From Eretmocerus hayati (lineage: Eukaryota; Arthropoda; Insecta; Hymenoptera; Aphelinidae), in assembly GCA_029851415.1 (NCBI GenBank), contig CM056741.1, positions 178,481,021 to 178,545,020 of the forward strand: a stretch of DNA of 64,000 nt, given 5' to 3'. Each line of letters starts with the position of its first letter. Within the stretch, counting starts at the first letter, position 1. The notes beneath the pieces are model-generated. The model ran no database searches, had not been told where the DNA came from, and worked only from the letters and a program-made list of their open reading frames with translations. This document shows positions 1 to 12,242 of the stretch, in pieces. Both the position numbers and the translations under genes were made by a program.

Positions 1-1381
1 ACCACAACATTGCCGCTTATTAACCTGTCACTTTGATTGTGATCGAAAAGTGATCCAATCTCATGTTAAGATGACTTTTGACCCAATTTTAGGATTGTGT
101 GATGTTGAAAAATGTTTGGGGGTTTGGAAGGTTACGCTATAAAGTATATTCGGATGATATTTCCGTAGCAATGAACGTTGAAAACTAGTTTGTTTACCAA
201 AAGTAGAGTAGGAAAAATTGGAAGTGCTGGGTTTTCTCCCACCCCGTCGCGGGAAAAATGTATTAGAATAAGGCCCCTGGGGAGTCTGAGTGAATTTCGG
301 GAATTCCAAAAATTTATTCTGGGAAATGGTAATGGTTCTAATATTCCAGTCGCATATTCGAACGAATGCCGCTGAAAATACCCTCGGAAAAATTCATAAA
401 GGTACCTACCACCCCAGAGACCACTCACACATTTCCAAGTAGAATTTTACAAATTGAAATTTGAACCGCACAAAAGGGTGCATCCGTCAAAAGATTCAAA
501 AATTCAGTGGCCAACTCTCTACAAAGATTTTCTTCCATATCTCCCAACCCATGACATTCCTCAAGAATTTTGATATTTTGAATTGTCAGCTAGCCTTTCA
601 GCTTTCTGCGCATTTTACCAATTCACGTTATAAAGGTCATCTTGAAGAAAGGCATCCTGAAAATTCAAATATTCGTACAGATTCAGATGAACATCGCTCC
701 ACAGACATAGAAAAGACCATCTTCCCGTCGATTTTGCACGTAACGTCGTAGTTCTAGAATATATACTTCAAATAAAATTCACTCGAATCCGTCCACTCGG
801 ACGAACATTTCTCAACTCGTCGTCGTTGACGTCGTCATGATGCTCTTCGTTCGACCATTTCGCTTCGCTTGCTACCTTCGTTCGTTTTATGTATTGTAGT
901 ATTATATACCCTTGGCAACGTCCTTTTGCTGTGAAGATCCTTCCCAAGAGACGAGAGATTCTGAGCAATAATGTTATATATATAGTTAGTCTGATGTTCT
1001 GTCGACTATATTCGAGCTTTATGAAGTGCATGAATGGTAGTGTCGATATAATAGGGAGAGAGACAGTTCTGATGTCCGCGCGCTCTGCTGCATTAGCTTA
1101 TTGGCTCGCTCTCGTTTGACTCACACTCACATTCGACGTTGAATCGCATCGTTGGAGGTTATGTATGGTGGAAAGAGAGAGGGCGAGAAAAGGACGATGA
1201 TTTTTTACTGAGGAGATGGCTCGAATGGGAATGCTGAGATTTTTCAGATTTATGAGATGGAACGTTTCGGTAATTGCGACTACTTCCTTGTAGTTATCAG
1301 ATTGAGATATCAGAACAAATAGTGAGGAGAGCGTTTTGGACGAACGATTTGAATGAAGATGAATATTTTCTAGATGAATAT
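1..1381. other. No gene seen
   Basis: AT-rich unique-looking sequence. A CG/TCG-rich patch (about 780-870) and a CT/GA-rich patch near 1165 stand out. Short open frames occur but none resembles a protein. Confidence 0.5.
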
Positions 1382-1383
1382 TA

Positions 1384-1703
1384 TTCGAGGTGTCAGCCCT
1401 GACTTTGGCGCCACCACCGAGTATTTTGCAAACTGTCCGACTGTCAACATTTGACGTTCGAATTTCGGCGCGGTACTGAAACTGTATGAGCAAAGTCGGC
1501 AAAATGTATTATTTCAAGTACCCGATAACAGAAATGAACATCAAAATTTGTTTCTGTTGTCAGATACTTGAAATGAGACATTTTGCCGACTTTGTTTACA
1601 TACAGTTCTAGTAGCGCGCCGAAGTTTGAAAGGCAAATGTTGGCAGTCGGACAGTTCGCGAAATAGCCGGTGGTGGCGTCAAAGTCAGGGCTGACACCTC
1701 GAA
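1384..1703. mobile_element. Palindromic MITE, copy 1 (TTCGAGGTGTCAG ends)
   Basis: Almost the whole 320 bp is one imperfect palindrome. The left arm (1384-about 1534) and right arm (about 1550-1703) are inverted copies around a 15-base centre. The ends are TTCGAGGTGTCAGCCCTGAC, and TA lies on both sides (1382-1383, 1704-1705), as in Tc1/mariner-type insertions. No ORF of interest is present. Transcription across it would give an RNA hairpin with arms of about 150 bases. Confidence 0.85.
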
Positions 1704-1760
1704 TATGAGCGACTGATGCTAACGATTCAATTTTACAATATAATAGAATAAAATAGAATT

Positions 1761-1904
1761 TTTAGGTGTCGGAGAGGGGACGGAATTGACATTTAGCCTC
1801 AAAAAATATTCCCACGGCTTGAAAACTAATTGTAGACTCTTTTCCGCATAGATTTACTCTAATGCAATCAAATATTTCAAGAAAATACGTTTCACAAAGC
1901 GATA
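1761..1904 (+). repeat. Diverged copy of the 45-kb element interior
   Basis: TTTAGGTGTCGG through CACAAAGCGATA aligns along its whole length with 45163-45312. Shared blocks include CTCTAATGCAATCAAATA and AAGAAAATRYGTTTCACAAA. It is a partial relative of the 820-bp element at 45093-45912; its own inverted ends are not seen. Confidence 0.75.
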
Positions 1905-2004
1905 TTCGAGGTGTCAGGCCTGACTTTGGCGCCACCACCGGCTATTTCGCGAACTGTCTGACTGCCAACATTTGCCTTTCAAACTTCGGCGCGCTACTGG
2001 AACT
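1905..2004 (+). mobile_element. Half copy of the palindromic MITE
   Basis: This starts with TTCGAGGTGTCAGGCCTGAC after a TA (1903-1904) and matches the right arm of the 1384-1703 element closely, then stops after about 100 bp with no second arm. It sits inside the repeat at 1761-1904, whose relative at about 45312 lacks it, so the insertion point is visible. Confidence 0.75.
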
Positions 2005-2366
2005 TTTTATCGCTCTCGACTGCGCCTCGAGCACTAACATCCATCCGTTAGGGACTCGTCCTCTTTTACTCCCTAGTTGCGTAATGTACTGGTTCCGATG
2101 AGGTGCAATGCACGTAGAATCTCATAAAACATTCAAGAACGTCACTCATTACACCAGTTATCTAGAGCGTCATAATGAGATTTATCACAATTTTGTTCAT
2201 TTATAAATATTCTGGGTGTGTATTGTTGGTCAAAAGAGTGTTATTCACACCACTGGGAAACTCCGTAGATTCAAACCCGGTAAAAAACTCAGGAAACTTA
2301 AAATAGTGTTCATACAACGACGAATCATTTTTGACAATTTTTAAATTCGATTGAATGATGTTTTAA

Positions 2367-2919
2367 GGTAGTTGTACACCAAAATTATTCATCAACAGAA
2401 TTTCTCGAGATTCTGCAGAGAGATAGTTCTTATATCGAAGAGTACGTGTGCAGAATTCCAGACCGGCTGACCATCCCGTTTTACAGTATCGATCGTCACA
2501 ATTTGGCCAGTTATGCACATTTTTAACATTGCGCTTATGGGAGCGGGCCCCCAAAAAAGCACAAAAATGGGTCCAGCGCAAAACCTGATCAACAGAAAAT
2601 GTTAGGACTGCGAGAGATCCGAGTTTATGTATCAATGAATCATATGGCCAAGCCTGGAGATGACGGACCACGTCGTTTTTTAGTAATTGTTCATACAAAG
2701 CGTAGAATGCAAAAAATGCGATACGTGATTTTGATTTTAGGCTAGATAACTTTGGAAACCATGCCTGATTCGGTTCAGGAAGTCTTAGATGACCGTTTTT
2801 GTTTGTTGTTTGGTGGAAAGAGTGCAGTTATTAACAAAAATAATAATTTCGACTATTTTAAAGTGGGCAAAAAAGTGAGGTTAAGTCTCTCTGACTCACG
2901 TAGTTGGTGTACAACTACC
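2367..2919. mobile_element. TIR element bounded by TTAA
   Basis: The ends are perfect inverted repeats of 16 bases (GGTAGTTGTACACCAA at 2367-2382 and its complement at 2904-2919). TTAA lies outside each (2363-2366, 2920-2923). TTAA may be a duplication or part of the inverted ends, since it is its own complement. The start GGTAG is not the CCC typical of piggyBac. No transposase is visible; the short ORFs inside do not resemble any protein I know. Confidence 0.7.
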
Positions 2920-2923
2920 TTAA

Positions 2924-4335
2924 GAGCAGTCTGGAAACTCACAGACCATTAGTAGAACTCAAAAACATTAAAAAATAATTAGGCACGACGCAATACAAGA
3001 ATTTAGAACCCTAAAGAATGTAAGATATTGACGTGCATATATGAGATTCAACATATTGTTAATGAGTTCTGCAGGACTCACTAGGTGCTTATGGGTTAAT
3101 TTGGACACTTCAATTTCTATGAATTTTCTTTCTATACATTTTCCAAAATTTCCAACGATCATCATCGAGAATGTTGCCTAGGAGGAAAATATATTGAACG
3201 GAATAATCATGAATTTTGTCTCTTGATGAACTTGGAAAACTTCTTATACCATTAAAGTCATCGTACAAACGACATCAATCAAGCTGAAAAAATTCTCATA
3301 AGCCATATAATCTTCTCCACTCATTTGGCGAGCTCAAAACTCGCTCAATACTCATAATATAATTAAAATCTCATGAGTATTATGTGGGTCGATAAAGTTG
3401 AACAAACGGTTGTCAAAGTTTGCCAGTGGTGTCTCATCTTTCTCTTGATACTCACTCCATTTCTGATTCGGATTGGTACTACTCTTGAACTGTTGAGACT
3501 CTATAAAACGCAGGAATCTACTTGGCCCCCACGTGCGAGTAGTATGTGTCTCTCACTCTCAGCGGATTGCAGTAAGTTTGCTCTCATTCAATTACACTTA
3601 CTCGTAGAGAGGATCGCCCTACCCTACCTTTCCTACCGTTCAAACCGCTCAACATTGTTAGCTCCGTCTCACTCTGCAAAATGTGTACGATAGATCTTGC
3701 TGATTTTAACTCGCTTCTGCCAGACTGTGCCTGTAATCTAATAACTTTTTTGCAATTTTTCCGATTTTTCTCTACCCCTCTCCTACTTCACTTTCTTTTC
3801 TTCATTCGTCTTATCTCGTCTTTCTGATGGTTATAATGTGACCTGATGGACTTCTTTTCATTCTTCGTTGTTGAAATTTTTTCTCTGCGCCGTTTATTGA
3901 ATGTTAATAATCTGAAAAGAAGCTAGATAAAATGAAGGGAAGCGAGGACTTTGATGGAATTTGCCGTTGTTGAGACATGGTGAGAGTTGGTTGAAGATGA
4001 GGAGTATATAGGGCCTCTATATCGTCCGAATAGTTGCAAACTATCCTCTTCCACTTTGGCATTCCGTCGACTCCTTGAAATTGTTTCCGTCCGAGCGAAT
4101 ATATATAATGTGCATGCTTCGGAACTCGTGTCCATCTTTGCTTGCGTGGTTTCCATAGTCCAACTTCCTCTCATGTAAGAATTCCAAGCATGAGCTCAGG
4201 TCACTTCTCACTCAATCAAAATTTATGATTTGTGCATTTTGAGGTCACCAAAATCATTTAATTATAGAGATTCAAATGTAATAATAACCCTATAAATAAT
4301 TAGGTAGATTAGGATGGCCATGTGGTTTTCACTTT
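2924..4335. other. No gene seen
   Basis: AT-rich, with a pyrimidine-rich stretch at 3540-3900. Nothing recognised. Confidence 0.5.
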
Positions 4336-4475
4336 TTAACATGTTCGCTGCGGCAGGTACCACGAATGAGTCCTGCTTGTCCTTCTTTTTGTGTGGTAGA
4401 TATCCGTCTTGTGGAATTTAACGTTGCGCGGGACTCATCCGTGAATACCTCCGCATACAGGGAAGGGACTGCGAT
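4336..4475 (+). repeat. Dispersed repeat G, copy 1 (TTAAC..GTTCGCTGC)
   Basis: It begins TTAACATGTTCGCTGCGGCAG and ends CGCATACAGGGAAGGGACTGCGAT. Start and end match the copy at 14925-15072. The TTAAC start resembles piggyBac-type insertion ends, but a matching inverted end is not clear. Confidence 0.55.
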
Positions 4476-4909
4476 TTCCTCTGTTTATGATCTACTAATT
4501 GATTAAATTATTTAGAATGAATTTTGGCTGCAAGCTCACAAAATTCTGTCCTAGCATATTTTTCAGTCTTCATGAGTTTCTTCCTCCTTCTGTTGATGAA
4601 TCAGTCCAACATAACCTCTCACATCACAATTTACAAATTATGTTTGATACAGGAAACTCAAAGTTCAGACTCATATTCCTCATTATCGAAATGTTTAATC
4701 AACTCTCACACAATACGAATTCAGGCGTCTCTTTTTCACGTTGATCTTCGTGTACTTCTTCAAATGATGAATCTCTCATCACATTAGAGATAGGGTCAAA
4801 TGAATCGCTGACCAATATTCTGATGTATATAGACTCTATCTGACACTATAAAATATAACTCACATTGCAAACGACGATGTTCGCCATGAAATATTCCTTC
4901 AACTACACA

Positions 4910-4956
4910 TTCGCTGCGGCAGAGCCCACCGGTGGGCTCCCGCGAATTTTCATTCT
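4910..4956 (+). repeat. Dispersed repeat G, copy 2 (partial)
   Basis: TTCGCTGCGGCAG is followed by the palindrome GAGCCCACCGGTGGGCTC. Only the first part of the family unit is recognisable. Confidence 0.5.
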
Positions 4957-7900
4957 CTAATCTTTACCAACCCATAATGATCCAAAAATTATCTCCAATG
5001 AGAATCTTCCGAGGTGATCTACTTGCTTCGGGCATGAAGAATGAGCCAAGAAAGTATCTGCTCCCGTAAGGACATATTTGCCAGAATACGGGAGTCCAGT
5101 TCATGGCCAAAATGAAACTACGAAAAATTATCCTCGCAGCGAACTTGTTTATTAGACATTTCCACATTCATAATCTTATCTCGGGCTCATCATTTCTGCA
5201 TGTATACGCACCATCTACGTTCATGCAAATTGTTCACGTGAAGACTCGGTTATCTAATCGTATCCGTATCAACATTTTGACATTAAAAATTACTCTCATA
5301 TTTCTCTAAATTCACCTGTTGTGGGGATATTATAACGTTGGAGATGCTGTCCGAAGCATTGGTGTGCATTCACAAATGTCGAGCAAGAGGTTTCTGTACG
5401 CAGTCTGCGGCTTACGTAGGTGTCAAATTCACGCAACACAACCTCATCACGTGCATTATACCCGAAATCGTATACGGATCGTATTGCCAAATTACTTGCA
5501 TCCTCTTGACATTCTATTCTGTCACACTGTTTCTGAGACATACCGAATCTCCAATTTGACACTGATACGACCAGTAGTCTTCACATGTATTTATCAACAA
5601 ACTGATAGTGATGATCATCGAATCTTGTACATCAAATTGATAACTGGACCCTATTACGTAAAAAAGCTCGGGATTTGAAGCCGGTGTCTGACTTGACGGT
5701 AATGTTTTCTGATAAAGTTGAGGTAATTAGGTTGGCTGTGTGAACTTCAAATTGATTCTTTACCCTCACGGATGATGGTGAATGTTAGCTCGGGCTGTTT
5801 GAGTCTAAATTTTAGGACAAATTCTTAGAAAAATTGTATTTTCATAATTTTTCAAGAATTTCGTCCAGGAGGCAACCAATAACATTCGTCCTCAAAATTT
5901 CCGAATACTATGAATGAATACTTCAATCCCATCCCGGGTTTCCTGCAAGGACATTTCAATTTCGTACACTGCGAAGCCAATGCGCACTGAATTTCAAACA
6001 CACATTTGAAGCCGGTTCCAACATCAACCTGTTTTCATTGACGCTTATGAGCTGTGACAGTTTCACCTGCTGATTCTGTACCAACGTGTCAAAAGTATAT
6101 AGGTATCTCTTCGACGTTATAACGCGAATCGAATTCGTAATCGCATGCACGTGCCCACTTAGAGCAGAGCAGACGACATCATCAGCATTTCAGTTGTACG
6201 TTGTGCTACACCCATGGTTGTTCGTCTGCTTTAATCAGACACCAATGAATCCCAACGGAAATCAACCTGTCGTCCCCGTCTGTAGAACCTAAAAGTTTCC
6301 GCAGACGATCGTTATCGGAAAACTCTCTCTCTATCTCTTGAGCTCTCTCTCTTTCTTTTCTTCAATCGGAAGCATTTGTAGACGGCTATTGCCATCCGAT
6401 CGAGAGGTTCATTGCAAGCATTGGCTTTATAGAAGTGGTGATCGATTAGACAATGAGTAAGCTCGATGACGATGTGGTATAAGAACTGTCTGCGTTGTTT
6501 TCGATGACTTTGCATGTCTGTGACGTAAAATTGGCCACTTTCTATAGACGATCTCACGCCCTGTCATCTTTGTTTATATTTTGAAAGACTTTGAGTTGAA
6601 AAAAGGAGTGAGTCCTGTTGGTTTTTTTTTCCTGGGTAAAATTAATCTGAGGCCTCGAATTTGGTTTTGTAACATTCTTAATAACATGCAAGAAACAGTG
6701 ATGTCAGAAATATTTCAAAATTTAAAACTTTCTTGCACCTCTCAAATACCGAGAAAACTTTCTAAGCCATGATAAGAAACAAGGAATACAGGGGACCATT
6801 GTGACTCTGAAGGGAGGTAAGAATCCTCAAGGAATCCTGCGAACACTCTGGAGAATGTTACTATTTGCATACCAACCCTTGTTCGTCACTAAAATAAAAG
6901 GCAGTCGTGTCCATCCACATTTTTAGCAGAGCCAAGAATGAACTCTAAATCATTCTTGTCACTCAACATGTTGCCAAAATATTTTTCTGGAATGCATTCA
7001 TGGTGGCCATAAATTCTGATGATACCGAACTAATATCACCTTAGAACAAGTGTGATTTTTATCATGCCTATTTAGAAGATATTGGATCCAACACTGATTT
7101 GATGATCCATCATTGATCTCAAGTCGGAGTTTTGTAACCAAATTAATTCATCATCTTATCCACACTATAATGTATCAAGAATGACGTTCATAAACAATTT
7201 CTTATCTCATGTCTGTTACGTCGGAAGTTGTAAACATAACCCTAAATTTACCGAAATAATACGCGCATCGTTCGCATTTTTAGATAGATTAGAAAGCGAT
7301 TCGACGAGAAGTACAAACCAAAAAGGAAGTCAATCGCATTACCTACGAATCGTCCCAAATCACCTGCTCGTCCTTATACTACTGTTAAGAAAGCAATTTG
7401 TATTCAAAGTCAGTCTGCCAAAGATCTTCTCTGACTCTGCCGTTCAATTCATTCAATTCCTCGAGACGTTTCCCTGCCCTTTCCATCACCCTTATATTCT
7501 GTATAAATATACATATAGTTCCGGTATTAGATATCAGAAACTTGACCATTTACAAGAGGAGATCCGGCCACGACAATGGAGCAACAAGTTCTTTCATCAG
7601 ACTCTCGCTCTCTATCTGTACTTCGAAAATCGAATAAGGATTCTTGGCTCTGGCTTGGCCTGTGAGATTCAGAGTTTGCCATAGAAGCCTCCAGCCAAAT
7701 GCTTCCATCCGGAATCGCTTGTAGATATACATAGATATATTTATGTGTGTGTATAGTATTATAGCAGTGCGGTCGCATCTTGGGCCGATCCTTTGGTAAA
7801 TGCCTTCAGGGTCTTTCTTGTAATAGAGTGTATTGTGCCATTTATAGGTATTGCTAAGGTGTATAGCTATGATCCCAGTTTCAATTCATATTTGATCCTC

Positions 7901-10407
7901 AGAATGAGAGAGACGTTTGACTCAATTTGGATGCCTGATTCGATGGCCCTTCTGCGACTATTCAGCTATTATTGGCTGTTGAAGGTGGATTGAGATTTAG
8001 AGAGGACTGTTATTGGTCTGCTTAGCTTTGTTTTGTGAACTTGTTTTTTGAGTTGTAAGAATTATTGAGGAATGATTTTCCTGTTGTTGAGAGAATACAA
8101 AAATCATTGATCATCTTTTCATGTATTTTGGGGCTCTGTTCCATATTTTTTCCAATTCTATTCGATGATATAGTTTCTTCTTAGAAAGATGGTCGTTTCC
8201 TCTTCCATTCGACAAAGTTTCCATAATTGAGAATTTAAATCCTGGGCTTTACATCAAAAACCTCTTTTCTTCAGATCATATTTCTGTGATTGCGACATTT
8301 TGATCTCGTTGATACCACAAAAAATGGTAGCTTCAATGGTACAGAGTCTGCTCATGATAAACACTCTGATGTGAATCGATGATAACACATCATGATGTGA
8401 TTTTTTGAACATCCGAAGAGCTACTTCTGTTCAGTGGTAAGAGAAACCATTTCACAAATCTGTTGGTAATTCAGAATCTTAGGCAAAAAGAGATTGTCAA
8501 AAAAAAAATAAAATCGTTCAATCCCTTAATACTCCCAGGTCTGAAGCTGTTTTATCACTCAGAATGTTTCATGAAAAAAAATTCAAGAAATTGATCGTCC
8601 TCTTGACCCAGTAGATACAAGATGAAAAAAAAAAGAAAAAAAACGTTATTTTCACAGATTGTTCGATACACGATATGTTGAGGATTCTCAAAAGAATTCT
8701 CATCTAGATGCAAAAATCATCGAAGCAGTGATCCTTTGGGGAGTAATTTTGCGGGATGAGTTACGAGTGTTGAAAGCAATCGTCGGACATTAAAGAAACG
8801 AAAACGAGAGGAAGATCAAAAGTAGGGAAAGACGAGTTGCAGTAAAAATTGTGCACTGAGTCGTGGCGATACTGCAGGGAGCGATGATGAGAGGCTCCAA
8901 TAGCTTCCGCCAGAATTCTTGTTAACCTCTTCGAAACTTGTTCGCCAAGGCCAGACACATACCACAGCACACATATACATATACACAAAGTACACTTCCT
9001 AGTAATACTCCATTCCTAAAGGTATATAAGTACCTTGTATTTTTCATTTCTTGACCGATTACGAACTTCACTATATCACGATTATTCTCCACGAAGCGCA
9101 ATCGGATGTAGAAATTTTCCATATCCAGCAAAGCAAAGCCAGAGCCAACTTTATTGACTCACATACCCTTATTGATTTCACTTTTTCATATTACACCGTT
9201 CATAATCAACCCCGGATCTCTCAATTTCAATCACAAAACCAAGGTAAAATTATATTATCGAAATCGTTTGTCTGACAATGCTTGTCTGTAACTACTGCGA
9301 GCGTTAAAAATCAGTCTACGCGATCCAAGCTTGTTAAAAAAATATACAAGAAAGGGATAGTGGATGATTGGAGGCCTGGTAGAAGAAAATGAGAAAGTTT
9401 TAGAGAGATGGAAGAAAAAAAAAGTTAAAAAAAAAAAGAGGGAAAAATCGTGTATGAGCTTCAGGAAGGAAACAGTATACAACCGTGCGCTAGGAAGAAA
9501 ATCGGCAAGAGTAGCGGGCAAAATTATCCATTGTTAGAAAAGAACGAGGAATTGAACAACACAAAATGCACCCTAGCCTCTGACCCTATATCGGTGTGTG
9601 TATTATTATAGAAAAGTGTAGGTGCACTACTCGGTATACAATGTACACAGTAGGACGATATCTACCATGTTCTTCAGCTTTCGAAGTGTACTAAGGAAAT
9701 ACAGGAGTGGACGGAAATATTTATTTGTTTCGGATTTCGTTTTTATCGGTGGTATTTGATTCTCGTAAAGAATTTTTCAATCGTCGACCCGTGAAATTGG
9801 AATCCCAACGTATTTTCATTCGTACGTACAACATCGATCAAAAGATTTATTGGTCAGAGAGTGGCTCATCAGACGGTAAAGAAACTGAACTGTAGTGCAG
9901 ATTCTTTAGATATTCTTTGAGATATCTGAAATATGCGCTAAGCTAATTCATTCATAAAATCTAGTATTTGATGGAACGAATATTTCGGTCAGAAGATATT
10001 TGCAGCAGAAGGAATTTTACGTGAAATGATATCAGTGCTGATTTCCTATTTCGTGCTAGAAATAAAAAAAAGTTTTGGACATGCACGGAACCTCATTTCA
10101 GATTAACTCAAATCTCTTGAACGTCTTCAAATCTCTCAAGATTCGAATTTTTCGTGATTTGAATTATACCCAATCGTACGAATTGAACCATAATGTTTCC
10201 AAGAACAATCTCAAACTGTGATGGTAATTCAATAGCCTCCTCGTGTATAAAGAATTCAAAAGTTTTTCAAAAGTCTAAGTCGCTCCTGAGCTGGACTGGT
10301 GAATTCACCATCGATAATCTGCTGGAATATTGAAAGCAAAATCAAAATGAATTGAATAATATCTCAATTGTTGAGCAACTGTAGAATAATTCGATTTCTG
10401 TTCATGA
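4957..10407. other. No gene seen
   Basis: The largest quiet stretch of the left half. The longest frame (167 codons, plus strand, 7181-7684) is poor in charged-residue patterning and matches nothing I know. CT-rich DNA lies at 6325-6360 and A-rich runs at 8500-8650 and 9415-9440. Confidence 0.5.
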
Positions 10408-10445
10408 TTAACCCTTGAATGGCACACTAGGGTCAAATTGACCCC
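10408..10445 (+). repeat. piggyBac-like solo end
   Basis: TTAACCCTTGAATGGCACAC is followed by the palindrome GGGTCAAATTGACCCC. TTAACCCTT is the start of many insect piggyBac-type elements. No matching right end was found nearby. Confidence 0.35.
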
Positions 10446-10841
10446 AAATCGAAAATTTGATACCTCACGGATTGCATTGAATATATCACCTTGAAAATTT
10501 TTTTTGTATCATTCAATGGTCCTTAAACCAGAGTGATACATTGATAGAGCCTGGATGGCAGCCCGAAATGTGCTAAGAAAATATTTAGTGTGAAAATTTT
10601 ACAGAAGTTAGAGAAACTCCGATTTTTCATTGTAAAATTAACAACTAATCCCCCTCTTGATATGGAGATTTGAGATTCTGAAAATATACTTCATGATGCA
10701 TCCGTCACTATTGGCCAACCTTTTCAAAAAGATATTTTTTAAAGAATTACAGAAGGCAGGAAATGAGATTTTTGCATATATTGAATGCATCCTCGTATAA
10801 TGAACAATAACGAAATGAAAAATGAGTGAGTCGATTCTAAG

Positions 10842-10967
10842 CACAACCCTCAACACTAGCGGTGCAGTGGTGGACTGCGTCAATTGACAGTCAAGGCCAG
10901 TTCGGAGGCCCCGGAGAACGCAACCCGACTCGCACCGGGGTACTTCCAGGTTGTGGCTACATGCGTT
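10842..10967 (+). mobile_element. Small tRNA-like SINE remnant
   Basis: AGCGGTGCAGTGGTGGACTG resembles a tRNA D-arm/A-box region. CAGTTCGGAGGCCCC about 35 bases later is a weak B box. GATTCTAAG occurs directly before (10833-10841) and after (10968-10976), a possible 9-base duplication. The copy is more GC-rich than its surroundings. Remote and possibly fortuitous. Confidence 0.4.
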
Positions 10968-10976
10968 GATTCTAAG

Positions 10977-12020
10977 ACAGCGGAACTATTTTTCATACAC
11001 TTTTATTGGTATTGCATCTTTTGCTGAGATAGTATGACGCATCTGAAGTATCATATCACGAGACCATGCGAAGTTTCGTGGCATTTATTTCATTACAAAT
11101 TGAAAAAAACTTGAACGGAACATTTGGTGAGACAGAGCGTATCCTGATCTATTTCGATTTGTGACTCAATAACAAAACATTTCCAGCCAAAACCCTATTA
11201 GCATGCCGCCTATGTATTGAAATTTTCTATCGAATGAGCCCTCGCACGTCCGAAAATTTTGAATCTAGCTCTCAAAAAACGAGAACGGGTGTGAGCTTCG
11301 AGCAGCATAACTTGCCTAGCGAGCCAAAGAGCTACGATTTTCTGGGGACATAAAATGAATTTTTTTGCGTGAAACGCCTCATTCGGCTGGAAATGTTATG
11401 GTGTTTCTCTTGCCTTATTTCTTTTGGGTCGGAAATGCGGGATTGAAATACTATTAGGCGAGAAATTGGTTCATAATCTCCCATCGCATATTCAGTATGA
11501 TGAGGGCGCCATCTATTGGGCATAATATCCGGATATTTTCCGGACTGGACTTGAAGACTAAAACTGGAGGAGGTGAATGGAATATGGCAGTCGCATCAAG
11601 TCAGGGAAAAATTCGTATAAAACCAGATTTTACGTACACAAATGACATACTGGGGTCAGCTGACCCCCTACCAAAATCACGTTTGATTTGGGTGGCTACG
11701 CACACGAGAGTAAGAGCGCGATGATCATTGCACCTGCATCAACCGATATAGCTCGAGACCGTAATTGAAGGCAGATGGCATACGTTGCGGCGGTCAAATT
11801 TTGATCATTCCGACAGCGGAAAAATATTTGAAAATCGCTTGGGGTCATTTTAAGAAAAATTTTATGTTATCACTCTCGCAAACGTGTAGAAACAGTCCAG
11901 ATCACTAGAACCAAATAAAAGATATCTCCACAACAGATGATGTAACCACACACAGCAATCTTCATAAATCTCTACCCATCAATTCGATCCAACTCGCTAT
12001 CCCATTTATTCCTGACCATC
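10977..12020. other. No gene seen
   Basis: Contains the palindrome TGGGGTCAGCTGACCCC (11651-11667), similar in style to the 10430 palindrome, and nothing coding. Confidence 0.45.
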
Positions 12021-12057
12021 TCGTCGCCGTCATCGTCGTCGTCGTCGTCGTCGTCAT
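12021..12057 (+). repeat. (CGT)n microsatellite
   Basis: Imperfect CGT/TCG repeats, with a pure run of about eight units in the second half. Confidence 0.85.
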
Positions 12058-12198
12058 GGGAGTGATCAATGGCCATATGAGCATTGAGCATATCCCACAA
12101 ATAGCATAGTATACCGATGAAACGAAAAAGGGATATCAAAGGCTCATAAAGGGTAGCACATCTGACCAACGCTCACGAATAACGATCCACGTCCTTCA

Positions 12199-12201
<3 letters not shown>

Positions 12202-12239
<38 letters not shown>
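12202..12239. repeat. (TA)19 microsatellite
   Basis: A 38-base pure TA run. Confidence 0.95.

Positions 12240-12242
<3 letters not shown>

Noticed and set aside
2363..2698. 111-codon minus-strand frame as a transposase remnant
   Set aside because: No DDE/D motif, helix-turn-helix pattern or family similarity seen.
7181..7684. 167-codon plus-strand open frame
   Set aside because: No recognisable domain, mixed low-complexity composition and opposing frames of similar length; chance ORF.
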